Assembly (NCBI GenBank): GCA_040757115.1 | Contig: JBFLYA010000012.1 | Span: forward strand, 1-35,394 | Reading direction: 5' to 3' | Source: a bacterium | Lineage (GTDB): Bacteria > UBA9089 > CG2-30-40-21 > SBAY01 | DNA length: 35,394 nucleotides | In this document: one piece after another, positions 24,893-33,100 of the stretch | Position numbering within the stretch: the stretch's first letter is position 1 | How the letters are laid out: each line of letters starts with the position of its first letter | Program-made: the position numbers and the translations under genes | The notes under the pieces: generated by a model | What the model saw: only the letters and a program-made list of their open reading frames with translations | The model's database searches: none | What the model was told of the DNA's origin: nothing

Positions 24893-26047
24893 TTATCTTC
24901 TTATTCTCTCATCTTCTGTCTTTAGTCTATGGTCTATGGTCTTCAAATATTCTTCCTCAACTATCTGTGCATGCTTTTGCCAGGTATATCTATCTTTTAC
25001 CAAATGATACGCATTAAACCCCATCTCTTCAGCTTTGTCTTTATTTAAAAGTAAATATTCTAATCCCTCGGATAGTAATTCTATATCTTTTGGTGGAATT
25101 ACTATGCCTGCTTTATATCTTTTTACATTCTCAGCTACGCCGACAATATCGGTTACTATAACTGGTTTTTTACAAGCCATAGCCTCCAGGGCAACTAATC
25201 CAAAACCCTCTTGTGTAGAGGAAATCGAAGGAAGGACAAAGACATCACAGAGATTATAATATTTAACTACTTGTTCATTATCTAATCTTCCTAAAAAAAC
25301 AACCTTTTCTTCTATTCCGTTTTCCTTAACGAATCTTTTATAATCATATATCAGCTCGCCCTCTCCACCGACATATAGCTTTAAAGGTATCTTAGGTGCA
25401 ATTCTTTTAATGGCTTTCAAAAGGAAATCCAACCCCTTATAAAGATGGAATCTATCTAAGCGGCTTAAGAAAAAGATAATATTTTCCTCATTTTTGGGTA
25501 GATTTAAGGGCTTAAATCTATCTAAATCTACGCCGGGTGGGGTGATAACAATCTTATCCTTAAATGACTTCAAGAAAGGTGATGTTTTAAGATAATTTTC
25601 ATGGGTGATAAATATTTTCTTTGCTCTCCTCAGAAGAAACCTTAAAAGGGCAAAATTGTATGTCTTCGCAATAAGTTTATTTATGCCTATTCCGGTAATG
25701 TCGTTATAATAAGTCAGGAATAGCGGTTTATTTTTCATCAAGGCAGCTATAGCACTCATATCCGCACTCCAGGGATGAGGGAGATGGGTGTGGACAACAT
25801 CAAAATCCTCTTTCATTAATTCCATAATTAAGGAAAGGGTAATATTGGTATTAGCCATCTTACCAATATAGGGAAGTCTTCTGACCTCTATATGTTCAAT
25901 AATACCATCACCTACATCCGGCTCATTGGCACAGATAACTTTTACATAGTGTCCTTTTTTTGCCAGTTCCCTACATAAATAAAAGGCTACTTGTTCTGTC
26001 CCACCTATGTAAGGATAAAATCGCGGTGGTGTTTGAATAATTTTCAT
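24893..26047 (-). CDS. Family 4 glycosyltransferase
   Basis: 384 residues. The N-terminus MKIIQTPPRFYPYIGGTEQV has the G-G-x-E loop of GT4 GT-B enzymes. The second half carries PPGVDLDRFKPLN, IIFFLSRLDRFHLYKGLDFL, V-Y-V-G-G-E-G-E and the donor-binding E-x7-E motif in QEGFGLVALEAMACKKPVIV. Such retaining transferases (UDP-sugar or GDP-mannose) work at the cytoplasmic face on lipid-linked or S-layer/LPS glycans. Its ATG overlaps the stop of the radical SAM gene by 4 bases. The last 16 residues (K-T-I-D-H-R-L-K-T-E-D-E-R-I-R-R) are encoded by AGACCAT/AGACTAA heptamer words, so the original C-terminus has been replaced or extended. Confidence 0.88.
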   Translation of the reverse strand: MKIIQTPPRFYPYIGGTEQVAFYLCRELAKKGHYVKVICANEPDVGDGIIEHIEVRRLPYIGKMANTNITLSLIMELMKEDFDVVHTHLPHPWSADMSAIAALMKNKPLFLTYYNDITGIGINKLIAKTYNFALLRFLLRRAKKIFITHENYLKTSPFLKSFKDKIVITPPGVDLDRFKPLNLPKNEENIIFFLSRLDRFHLYKGLDFLLKAIKRIAPKIPLKLYVGGEGELIYDYKRFVKENGIEEKVVFLGRLDNEQVVKYYNLCDVFVLPSISSTQEGFGLVALEAMACKKPVIVTDIVGVAENVKRYKAGIVIPPKDIELLSEGLEYLLLNKDKAEEMGFNAYHLVKDRYTWQKHAQIVEEEYLKTIDHRLKTEDERIRR

Positions 26048-27486
26048 AGATTTTTGTTCCTTGAAGTAAGTAAATAATTAATAAAACTCCAGGCACCTCT
26101 TATTTTGCGATACAAATCTCTAATATCTTTGGTCTTAAGAAGAAATTTCCACATATACCCTGGCCGAAAATAAAAGGATTTCAGCCCCTTATCCACATAA
26201 TCATTAATTTCTTTACTGCTTAGCCCTGGATAATCAACTATGCCTGATTGTTCGCCTTCTTTCAGCCAGTCTGTCCATGACTTTGGCTTAAGTAGTCCTT
26301 GAGATTGACAGAAATTATAATATTCTGTGCCAGGGAAAGGAACTGCTCCAGCAAACTGAACGGTAGTTAATCCTAATTTCAAGGCAAAGTTTAATGTCTT
26401 TTCCATTGTTTCCTTTGTTTCACCTGGCATGCCAAAGACAAAACAGCCGTGAACTTCAAGTCCAGCTTCTTTAGCCACCTTCATAAACTCTATTGAATCC
26501 TCTACCTTCATTCCTTTTCGCATTTGGTTTAACATTTCCTGGTCACCTGATTCAAAGCCAACCAGTAAAAGTCTACAACCTGAAGCCTTCATAGATTTAA
26601 ACATCTTTAAATCATAAATATCTGGTCTGGCATTACAAGACCAGGTAATCTTTAATTTTCTACTCATAATCTCTTCACAAAGGGCTAAAACCCGCTCTTT
26701 ATTAACCGTAAAGGTATCATCTTCAAAGAAGAACTCTCCTTTTCTTATCTGAGGGAAGAGGTTAATGTCGGATTCTATTTCATCAACGATATTTTTAGCT
26801 GATCTAACTCTATGCTTATGCCCGAACATCATCTGCGGCAAGAGACAGAAGGTACATTGATATGGACAACCTCGACTGGTAAAGATGTCTATATAAGGGT
26901 ATAATTTACCTCCATCAAAGTATTTCATAATATCTAAATGATGCCAGGCAGGAAAGGGCAGGTTATCTAAATCTGTTATCAATGCCCGTGGTGGAGTGCT
27001 TTTAAAACTCCCTTTATCCAGGTAGCATATCCCTGGTATGCTTTCCAGTTTATTCCAGTTTTGGACTATATCACGGATAGTATAATCATATTCACCCAGA
27101 GCAATAACATCAATGGAACCTTTAGCCTCTTTAAGGGTTTGTTCTGGCAGTGCCGTAGCATGAGTACCGACCATAATCACCTTAGCCTGGCTTTCTTGTT
27201 TAACTATGTGGGCACATTCAATATCGGAGTAAATAGATGGCGTAGTAGAGTCTAAAACGACAAATTGAGGTTGTTTGTCTCTGATTAATTGATGCAGTTT
27301 CGTTTTATCCCAGTTCATAGCCGGGAAATCATAGAGTTCTAGTTCTTCTCCTGCTTCTTCCAGAACAGCGGTAGCATAAGCCAACCAATCAGGCATTCTG
27401 AGTACCCGACCTCGAGTCTTAGCTGGCCAGCGCTGACATCGACAAAAATCTTTAATAAATGGTGCGTTTATAATAAGTGTTTTCAT
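26044..27486 (-). CDS. B12-binding-domain radical SAM protein
   Basis: 480 residues. Residues 1 to about 150 resemble a cobalamin-binding-like domain (MKTLIINAPFIKDFCRCQRW, later V-V-L-D-S-T-T-P and V-I-M-V-G-T-H-A-T-A-L-P). The radical SAM core (about 185-400) carries the cluster motif C-P-Y-Q-C-T-F-C and G-E-F-F-F-E-D-D-T-F, with the later glycine-rich V-G-F-E-S-G-D-Q-E and HGCFVFGMPGETKETM. This layout is shared by B12-dependent methyltransferases and related enzymes acting on lipids, sugars or tetrapyrroles; the substrate cannot be read from sequence. It leads an operon with two glycosyltransferases, which suggests glycan or glycolipid modification. A truncated copy of its first 42 codons lies at 30835-30969. 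Confidence 0.85.
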   Translation of the reverse strand: MKTLIINAPFIKDFCRCQRWPAKTRGRVLRMPDWLAYATAVLEEAGEELELYDFPAMNWDKTKLHQLIRDKQPQFVVLDSTTPSIYSDIECAHIVKQESQAKVIMVGTHATALPEQTLKEAKGSIDVIALGEYDYTIRDIVQNWNKLESIPGICYLDKGSFKSTPPRALITDLDNLPFPAWHHLDIMKYFDGGKLYPYIDIFTSRGCPYQCTFCLLPQMMFGHKHRVRSAKNIVDEIESDINLFPQIRKGEFFFEDDTFTVNKERVLALCEEIMSRKLKITWSCNARPDIYDLKMFKSMKASGCRLLLVGFESGDQEMLNQMRKGMKVEDSIEFMKVAKEAGLEVHGCFVFGMPGETKETMEKTLNFALKLGLTTVQFAGAVPFPGTEYYNFCQSQGLLKPKSWTDWLKEGEQSGIVDYPGLSSKEINDYVDKGLKSFYFRPGYMWKFLLKTKDIRDLYRKIRGAWSFINYLLTSRNKNL

Positions 27487-27630
27487 CTAAAAGTACCTAA
27501 TTTTTATTCTTCTGGTAGATAATAATACCTTGTTTCATAACAAAATGTCAAGAAAAAACTTTAGAGAATTAGAAAATTAGCGAAGAGAATTCAACGGATT
27601 GAGGAAAATCAACAAAATCAAAAATTGTAG

Positions 27631-27659
27631 TTGACAAAATCTCTTATCTTGTGTATACT
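27631..27659 (+). promoter_or_regulatory. Sigma70-type promoter placing the start site at the ATG
   Basis: TTGACA (27631-27636), a 17-bp spacer and TATACT (27654-27659). The start of transcription would fall at about 27665-27667, on the ATG at 27666. The mRNA would then be leaderless; no Shine-Dalgarno is present. The rest of 27487-27630 is word-like AT-rich DNA. Confidence 0.6.
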
Positions 27660-27665
27660 CTTTGT

Positions 27666-28589
27666 ATGAAAAGGAAAGAATGGCATCCTTATTTTTCCAG
27701 TGTTTTGAAGCATCTACTTGAACCTAAAGGGTTTAAGGTTGAAACCCAGGTTGAGGTTGGAGAAATGCCATTGAAAATAGATGTAGTGGTGATTAAAAAA
27801 GGTAAGGATGCAGATGTTAAGTCCTTACCTCTGGTCTTTCAATCCTTTACTGATTACAATATTATCGAGTATAAATCACCTAAAGACAGGTTCAGACGAG
27901 ATGATTTTGATAGATTATTTGCCTATGTGCTTTTATTTAAGATTAAAGAGGGGATACAGTGGCGCAGGCAAATAAATGTCTATGCCCTTATATCAGGAGG
28001 CATAAAAGGGATAGAAGATTACATTCGCAGGAATGGACATGAGCTTGTACGGATAAAGGAAGGGTTTTACTTTGCTGATTTTGGGTTTAATTTTTATTTG
28101 ATACAGTTGGATAAGTTAGAGGCATCTCCTGAAAACTATAAATTGCTTCTTTTCACCTCTGGGGAGAAGGTGAAAGAGTTAGTGAAGGGGATTTGTGAGA
28201 GGGGTAAGGAAATATTAGAGGTAGATTTAATAGAGTTAATCGAGACTGGATTATATTTACATCCTGAGGAATTCAGGGAGGAGGTGAAATTGATGCCGCA
28301 GACATTAGCCGATAGACCAGATATAATAGGTGAGTTAGCAGATATAGTAGGGGTGGATATATTTGTGCAAGGAATAGGAAAAGAGAAAGTGATTCGTAGC
28401 CTTGGTGAGGAGGATGTAATTCGTAGCCTTGGCGAAGAGAAAGTGATTCGTAGCCTTGGCGAAGAGAAAGTGATTCGTAGCCTTGGCGAAGAGAAGATAA
28501 TTCGTAGCCTTGGCGAAGAGAAGATACAAAAGAATCTTATAAAACTCCTGGGCAAGGAAAAGATAAAAAAGATGTTAGAGGAAAACTAA
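27666..28589 (+). CDS. PD-(D/E)XK nuclease-like protein with tandem 9-residue repeats
   Basis: 307 residues from ATG 27666; a GTG at 27651 in the same frame overlaps the -10 box and is not credible. The N-terminal part has a nuclease-like pattern: K-I-D-V-V-V-I-K-K followed by N-I-I-E-Y-K-S-P-K-D and a basic R-F-R-R-D-D-F-D-R, resembling the D...ExK core of PD-(D/E)XK families such as Rpn/PDDEXK transposase-like proteins. It is not recognised more closely. Residues 242-286 are five tandem copies of VIRSLGEEK encoded by a 27-bp minisatellite, followed by I-Q-K-N-L-I-K-L-L-G-K-E-K. A helical C-terminal tail of repeating E/K motifs is common in such proteins. It stands alone, facing the minus-strand operons. 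Confidence 0.6.
   Translation: MKRKEWHPYFSSVLKHLLEPKGFKVETQVEVGEMPLKIDVVVIKKGKDADVKSLPLVFQSFTDYNIIEYKSPKDRFRRDDFDRLFAYVLLFKIKEGIQWRRQINVYALISGGIKGIEDYIRRNGHELVRIKEGFYFADFGFNFYLIQLDKLEASPENYKLLLFTSGEKVKELVKGICERGKEILEVDLIELIETGLYLHPEEFREEVKLMPQTLADRPDIIGELADIVGVDIFVQGIGKEKVIRSLGEEDVIRSLGEEKVIRSLGEEKVIRSLGEEKIIRSLGEEKIQKNLIKLLGKEKIKKMLEEN
28133..28160 (+). repeat. 28-bp direct repeat, copy within the nuclease-like gene
   Basis: This coding segment (starting AAACTATAAATTGCTTC) is matched at 28591-28618 with a single mismatch (27 of 28). The second copy begins two bases after the stop codon region, 458 bp further on. It suggests a past tandem duplication of the gene end followed by deletion, or slippage involving the minisatellite. 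Confidence 0.7.
28389..28523 (+). repeat. In-frame 27-bp minisatellite, five copies
   Basis: Five head-to-tail units of 27 bp, core GATTCGTAGCCTTGGCGAAG, encode V/I-I-R-S-L-G-E-E-K/D. Units three and four are identical; the others differ by a few bases, mostly at the ends. Being a multiple of three, copy number can vary without frameshift, so the protein length may be polymorphic between strains. Confidence 0.9.
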
Positions 28590-28590
28590 A

Positions 28591-28618
28591 AAACTATAGA
28601 TTGCTTCTTTTCACCTCT
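28591..28618 (+). repeat. 28-bp direct repeat, copy downstream of the nuclease-like gene
   Basis: Second copy of the repeat at 28133-28160. It lies in the 28590-28724 intergenic region between convergent genes, which otherwise holds TATGGTC/TTTGGTC heptamer words and no gene. Confidence 0.7.
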
Positions 28619-28724
28619 TTGTCCTATGGTCTTTGGTCTGTTTTTAGGAGAAGTGATGAAAAATAATATCATCAGCCTCTAATGTATCTCCGTGTGAGGC
28701 AATAAGAGAGACATACTCCAATCT

Positions 28725-30722
28725 TTAATCTTTCCACCCATAGAGGTAAAGATTACCTTCTTGAAATAATAATTTTAGATATGTTTGGGCAAAGGTATTA
28801 AAACTTTCTACCTCTTCTTTGGATACACCGTTATCGGGGTAATAATAACAAAATATGACAGTGGTATTGACTAAAATATGGGTGATTTGTTTATTATCAA
28901 AATATTCCTTTATTTGAGATATATCTTTGTATGTAAAAGACTTCCATCCCCACATACTAAAATCAGGTATAAAATTTCGATGACAATAATAACCCTTTTT
29001 CTCACCTATAAAATATATTTTAGCCTCTTTGGGTAGATACTTGTTAATAAATTCCATAGCATTATAATATCCTTTTTCTGCATTTCTACGAACAAAATCT
29101 CCCTTTGACTCAAATCCTAAGATAAAGTTAATTGGATTACGGTAATGAATTATTTGAAACCCATCCCAGCTTAATATAGCTGTCCAAATGCCAAAGATGA
29201 TGATTAAAATTATCCTTTTTAAGAATTTTTTTGAATCAAAAAGGGTGTAAAAAATACTGGTTAAAACTGATGATAAAAGTGGTAATAAAGGTAGGAGGTA
29301 TCTTGAAGAATGTAATCCACAACTCCAAAGAATAAATTTAATCACTATGTAGCAAACAAGGTATACCCCTACAATTTTTAGTTTTCTTATAAAAATTAAA
29401 AGAGGTAAAAACATTAGATAAATTGGGCTAATAGTTGCTCCAAAAGGTAGCGAGCCTAAACAACCATAAATAATAACATTCCAGGGAAGAAGTAAGGAAT
29501 CAATCAAAGTTTTCCCTCCCATTGTAAATACACTATTTGATGTTTGGCCTGTAATTATGTCCATTGGAGTTAAACTTACCTTTCTTATAAATAAATCCTC
29601 CAGATAAGGATAAACGGGATTATGGGTGTAGAAAAAGTTTTTTAGATACCAGGGTGAACCTATCAGACAACAGATAATTCCAAAAATAACAAGGTTGAAT
29701 ATCATCTTTCGTAACCCTATTTTTACTATTCCAAAACCTATAACACTTAAATATAAAATAATCATCGTATGAATTCCAGGATATTTAATTCCGACGATAA
29801 AACCACACATAATTGCCAGAATTATCAGCCATCTGTTTTGATATGAAGTAATCCAATTGAGAAAGGCAAATATAGCTAAGAATTCATAAAAGGTTAAGGC
29901 TAAATCTATATAGGCTGTTCTTGAGAGAAAAATAACTAAGGGACAGATATAAAATATGGCAGAGGCTAATAAAGAACTTTTAGAATTAAAATAGCGTTGA
30001 CTTAAACCGAAGACACCAACCATAGTCAAAACACCAAATAGGAAATGAAATAATTTTGATAGGATATCACTTCCCACTAACATGCCAAGTAAATATAGCA
30101 TAGCAATATTTGCAGGAAAATTGGCAAAGGCAACATCTGGTATGTGGAATATACGGTGGTGTTCTATGAAAAGTTTAGGACCTTCAAGGTGATAGGCTAA
30201 ATCATCCCAGTCAAAAGGAGGACATAATCCGTGTAAAAAACATAATCCGCAGGTTATAACTATAAAAAATAATATAATGATCTCCTGCCCACTAAATCTT
30301 TTCAATGATAAAGATTTTATTCCTCTTGTTATTTCACCAATAGTATTCATTAACCCTTTGAATAACAGAATGATTAAAACAAATATTAATCCATAAGCAA
30401 TTTTAGGCTCAAGTAGTCCTAAAAATCCCAATCCCATGATTAAATAAGACAATATTCCAAATCCTGAACCGAGACTAAAGACTAATCTTTCCTGGATGGA
30501 GTTAAATTCAAACTTACAAATTGAAAGTATTCTAAATCCCAATGTATAGGCTAATAGAGTGATGATAATCAGTAGAAATAGGTCTTGTGCGATGGTATTT
30601 TTAAGATTAAAAAGAAGAAGATAATGAGGATATTGGTGGAGACAAAATAATAGGATTATTCCCATCCAAAGATAAAAGAATAAAGTTAATATTGATGTTA
30701 TGTTCCAACCTCTTTTTAGCAT
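28725..30722 (-). CDS. Polytopic membrane glycosyltransferase (PMT/GT39-like)
   Basis: 665 residues from an ATG at 30722 (M-L-K-R-G-W-N), with AAAGGAAA upstream; the frame is open 21 codons further upstream but only into repeat-like DNA. It has about 13-14 hydrophobic segments, with the first outer loop after segment four or five carrying PPFDWDDLAYHLEGPKLFIE, an acidic D-W-D-D motif as in polyprenyl-phosphate-sugar-dependent transferases. It continues H-I-P-D-V-A-F-A-N-F-P-A-N. The C-terminal 120 residues are soluble (F-I-N-K-Y-L-P-K-E-A-K-I-Y-F-I-G-E-K), also usual for such proteins. It lacks the C-terminal beta domain of the two PMT paralogues in this window. Substrate unknown. Confidence 0.75.
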   Translation of the reverse strand: MLKRGWNITSILTLFFYLWMGIILLFCLHQYPHYLLLFNLKNTIAQDLFLLIIITLLAYTLGFRILSICKFEFNSIQERLVFSLGSGFGILSYLIMGLGFLGLLEPKIAYGLIFVLIILLFKGLMNTIGEITRGIKSLSLKRFSGQEIIILFFIVITCGLCFLHGLCPPFDWDDLAYHLEGPKLFIEHHRIFHIPDVAFANFPANIAMLYLLGMLVGSDILSKLFHFLFGVLTMVGVFGLSQRYFNSKSSLLASAIFYICPLVIFLSRTAYIDLALTFYEFLAIFAFLNWITSYQNRWLIILAIMCGFIVGIKYPGIHTMIILYLSVIGFGIVKIGLRKMIFNLVIFGIICCLIGSPWYLKNFFYTHNPVYPYLEDLFIRKVSLTPMDIITGQTSNSVFTMGGKTLIDSLLLPWNVIIYGCLGSLPFGATISPIYLMFLPLLIFIRKLKIVGVYLVCYIVIKFILWSCGLHSSRYLLPLLPLLSSVLTSIFYTLFDSKKFLKRIILIIIFGIWTAILSWDGFQIIHYRNPINFILGFESKGDFVRRNAEKGYYNAMEFINKYLPKEAKIYFIGEKKGYYCHRNFIPDFSMWGWKSFTYKDISQIKEYFDNKQITHILVNTTVIFCYYYPDNGVSKEEVESFNTFAQTYLKLLFQEGNLYLYGWKD

Positions 30723-30834
30723 AGTCTGATTTCCTTTGGGAGATAAAGGCTTATGACCATTGTTCTGAAAATGCTTTTTTACCACGAAAACACGGAATTA
30801 CGGAAACACGGGATAAAAATCAAAATTTTGTGTC

Positions 30835-30969
30835 TCATAATTTCTGTGCCTTTTCCAATACAGCCGTGGCATAAGCCAGCCAATCTGGTGGTCTAACACG
30901 AGTTTTAGCTGGCCAGCGCTGACATCGACAAAAATCTTTAATAAACGGTGCATTGATAACCCAAATCAT
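30835..30969 (-). pseudogene. Truncated copy of the B12-binding radical SAM gene 5' end
   Basis: From an ATG at 30969 with AAAGGAAAT upstream the minus strand encodes M-I-W-V-I-N-A-P-F followed by IKDFCRCQRWPAKTR and PDWLAYATAVLE, closely matching residues 4-42 of the protein at 26044-27486 with many identical bases. The match ends at E-K-A-Q-K-L and a TGA at 30835, where word repeats of the CACGGAA/ACGAAAACACGG type begin (30781-30815). The rest of the gene is missing. It is either a deleted paralogue or a partial duplication; its intact ribosome binding site suggests a once functional gene. Confidence 0.8.
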
Positions 30970-30985
30970 TGAAATTTCCTTTGAT

Positions 30986-32068
30986 TTAAACTTGATAGGA
31001 CACTACTCTATTATATGTACTATCTCTTTCTACCGGAATTCTACCTGCCTCGGTAATCAGGTTAATTAATTCTTTTTTAGATAATTCTTGAGGTGTTTTC
31101 GCACCTGCAGAGTGGGTTATTTTCTCTTCGACTACCGTGCCATCAAGGTCATCTACGCCAAAACTCAAAGATACCTGGGCTAATTTTACCCCTAACATAA
31201 TCCAGAATGCCTTGATATGGGGAAAATTATCCAACAAAAGCCGAGAAATAGCCAGTGTTTTCAAATCTTGATAGCCGGTTGTGCCTATCCCACTTAATTC
31301 TGTATTCTCTGGATGATACGCCAGCGGGATAAATGACTTAAAACCAAAAGTTTTATCCTGTAATTCCCGCAGGGCTAAAATATGGTTCACCCGCTCTTCT
31401 ATTGTCTCTATATGTCCGTATAACATTGTGGCATTACTTTTAATCCCAAGTTTATGCGCTGTCTCCATTACCTCAAGCCAGAGTTTGCCTTCGATTTTCT
31501 TAGGGCATATCACCTTTCGAACCCTTGGCGAAAAAACCTCTGCCCCGCCTCCTGGGATTGAAGTTAATCCCGCTTGTTTTAGTTGGCTTAATGTCTTTTC
31601 CAGACTTAAATTAGCCCTCCGGGCAAAATAGTAAATTTCAACCGCGGTAAATGCCTGAAGATTAACCTGTGGAAAGGCTGAATGTAACTTAGATAGCATC
31701 TCAAGATAATACTCAAAAGGGATTTCAGGATTTAATCCCCCAACAATATGCAACTCTTTAACCCCATTTTTATCACAACCCTTCGCCTTTTCCATAATCT
31801 GGTCAATGGTTAATGTAAAAGCACCTTTCTCACCTTTGTCTTTACTATAGGCACAAAACCTACATCTATTTTCACAGATATTGGTGTAATTGATATGGCG
31901 GTTGATGATGAAATAAGCATTATTGCCATTTAGCCGTTCCCGAACTAAATTTGCCATTTCACCAATGGTGAGCAGGTCATTGGATTGAAACAACCTGACA
32001 CCATCTTCTTTACTTAATCTTTGTCCTGTGTTGACTTTTTTATAAATGTCGTTCAATAAATTTTCCAT
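30986..32068 (-). CDS. mqnE: Aminofutalosine synthase MqnE (radical SAM)
   Basis: 360 residues from an ATG at 32068, chosen for GAGGAT upstream; 13 extra upstream codons would be encoded by the repeat element. The cluster motif is C-E-N-R-C-R-F-C in INYTNICENRCRFCAYSKDK. Family-specific blocks follow: ELHIVGGLNPEIPFEYYLEM, S-I-P-G-G-G-A-E-V-F-S-P-R-V-R, SNATMLYGHIETIEERVNHI and S-F-I-P-L-A-Y-H-P-E-N-T. MqnE joins the product of MqnA to SAM-derived adenosyl radical to form aminofutalosine in the futalosine route to menaquinone. MqnC, the related enzyme, differs in these blocks, so MqnE is favoured. It follows the UbiA gene, separated by a palindromic element. Confidence 0.9.
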   Translation of the reverse strand: MENLLNDIYKKVNTGQRLSKEDGVRLFQSNDLLTIGEMANLVRERLNGNNAYFIINRHINYTNICENRCRFCAYSKDKGEKGAFTLTIDQIMEKAKGCDKNGVKELHIVGGLNPEIPFEYYLEMLSKLHSAFPQVNLQAFTAVEIYYFARRANLSLEKTLSQLKQAGLTSIPGGGAEVFSPRVRKVICPKKIEGKLWLEVMETAHKLGIKSNATMLYGHIETIEERVNHILALRELQDKTFGFKSFIPLAYHPENTELSGIGTTGYQDLKTLAISRLLLDNFPHIKAFWIMLGVKLAQVSLSFGVDDLDGTVVEEKITHSAGAKTPQELSKKELINLITEAGRIPVERDSTYNRVVSYQV

Positions 32069-32080
32069 ACATCCTCTAAA

Positions 32081-32261
32081 TAGTGTCGTGTTGAGTAAGT
32101 TTTGCACGGCGTATCATCAGATTTCATAACCTGCAAACGGATAATTGGTAACTGGTTAAATAGTTTCGTCCTGAGATCAGCCGAACGGTATTTAATTACC
32201 AGTTACCAATCACCAGTTACCAGAATCAAATTCCGTGCGTTATTTGTTCAACACGACACTA
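32081..32261. repeat. 181-bp palindromic element between ubiA-like gene and mqnE
   Basis: TAGTGTCGTGTTGA (32081-32094) is inverted at 32248-32261, with a further G-C-A-C-G-G / C-C-G-T-G-C pair just inside. A second inner pair, ATTGGTAACTGGTTAAATA (about 32142-32160) against ATTTAATTACCAGTTACCAAT-like sequence at about 32190-32210, makes it nested. The inner arms use the ACCAGTT/ACCAATC heptamers. The terminal CTAG supplies the stop codon of the UbiA-family gene (minus strand, 32261-32259), so the insertion probably trimmed or redefined that gene's 3' end. No coding capacity. Confidence 0.75.
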
Positions 32262-33098
32262 GAAAATATTATCAATCCATGTCATTACAAATAAAAAAAC
32301 ACTGACCAGGCCATTTACATTGAAAAAGGCAATGTTCACCCGGCTTAAATCAGCAGGGTTGACAAGGGAGTGTTCGTATATCAACATTAAGGAGACCACA
32401 AACACGCCCATAAAGTAGGAAAGCCCAAGCTGAGCTAATACCCCAAACCATAAAAGCAAGATAACCATAAAAAAATGCATCACTCGTGAAATAATCAATG
32501 CCTTTGGAATGCCGAATCTGACTACCATTGATTGAAGTCCATAGGTTTTATCAAATTCAAAATCAAGCGTGGCGTAGATAATATCAAATCCCGCTACCCA
32601 GAAAAGAACAGCTAATCCAAGAACAAGTGGGACTAAAACAATCTCTGATTTTATGGCAATCCAAACACCGATAGGTGCTATAGCCAGAGATAAACCTAAG
32701 AAGATGTGGGTTAGCCAGGTCCAGCGTTTGGTAAAGGAGTAAAAATAAAGAATAGCCAGTGCAACTGGGGATAGATAAAAGGCAAGGTTATTGAGCATAG
32801 CGGCAGAAATAATGAAGATTATGGCTGTAGTTATCGTAAAAAGCCAGATAGATTTAACTGAAATTTCTCCCCGAACAAGGGGTCGGTTTTGCGTTCTTGG
32901 GTTAAGTGCATCAAACCTTAAATCCACCACCCGATTAAATGCCATAGCACTACTTCTGGCACTTACCATTGCCATGAGAATCCAGAATATTACCCAAAAA
33001 GAGGACCAGCCATTTTCACAAACTAACATCGACATTAAGGCAAAAGGCAGGGCAAATATGGTATGTTGAAATTTAATTAGCTCAAATATAACTCTCAT
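32259..33098 (-). CDS. UbiA-family prenyltransferase, probably MqnP-type in menaquinone synthesis
   Basis: 279 residues with about eight to nine membrane helices. The first aspartate motif is NRVVDLRFDALNPRTQNRPL (N-x3-D-x3-D) and the second is D-I-I-Y-A-T-L-D-F-E-F-D, binding Mg-prenyl-diphosphate. The start MRVIFELIKFQHTIFALPFA is standard for the UbiA clade linked to mqn genes. The adjacent mqnE makes a role in attaching the polyprenyl tail to 1,4-dihydroxy-6-naphthoate the best reading; 4-hydroxybenzoate prenyltransferase (UbiA proper) is the alternative. It starts 2 bases after the stop of the glycosyltransferase gene upstream. The last codon before the stop abuts the element at 32081-32261. 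Confidence 0.85.
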   Translation of the reverse strand: MRVIFELIKFQHTIFALPFALMSMLVCENGWSSFWVIFWILMAMVSARSSAMAFNRVVDLRFDALNPRTQNRPLVRGEISVKSIWLFTITTAIIFIISAAMLNNLAFYLSPVALAILYFYSFTKRWTWLTHIFLGLSLAIAPIGVWIAIKSEIVLVPLVLGLAVLFWVAGFDIIYATLDFEFDKTYGLQSMVVRFGIPKALIISRVMHFFMVILLLWFGVLAQLGLSYFMGVFVVSLMLIYEHSLVNPADLSRVNIAFFNVNGLVSVFLFVMTWIDNIF

Positions 33099-33100
33099 AC

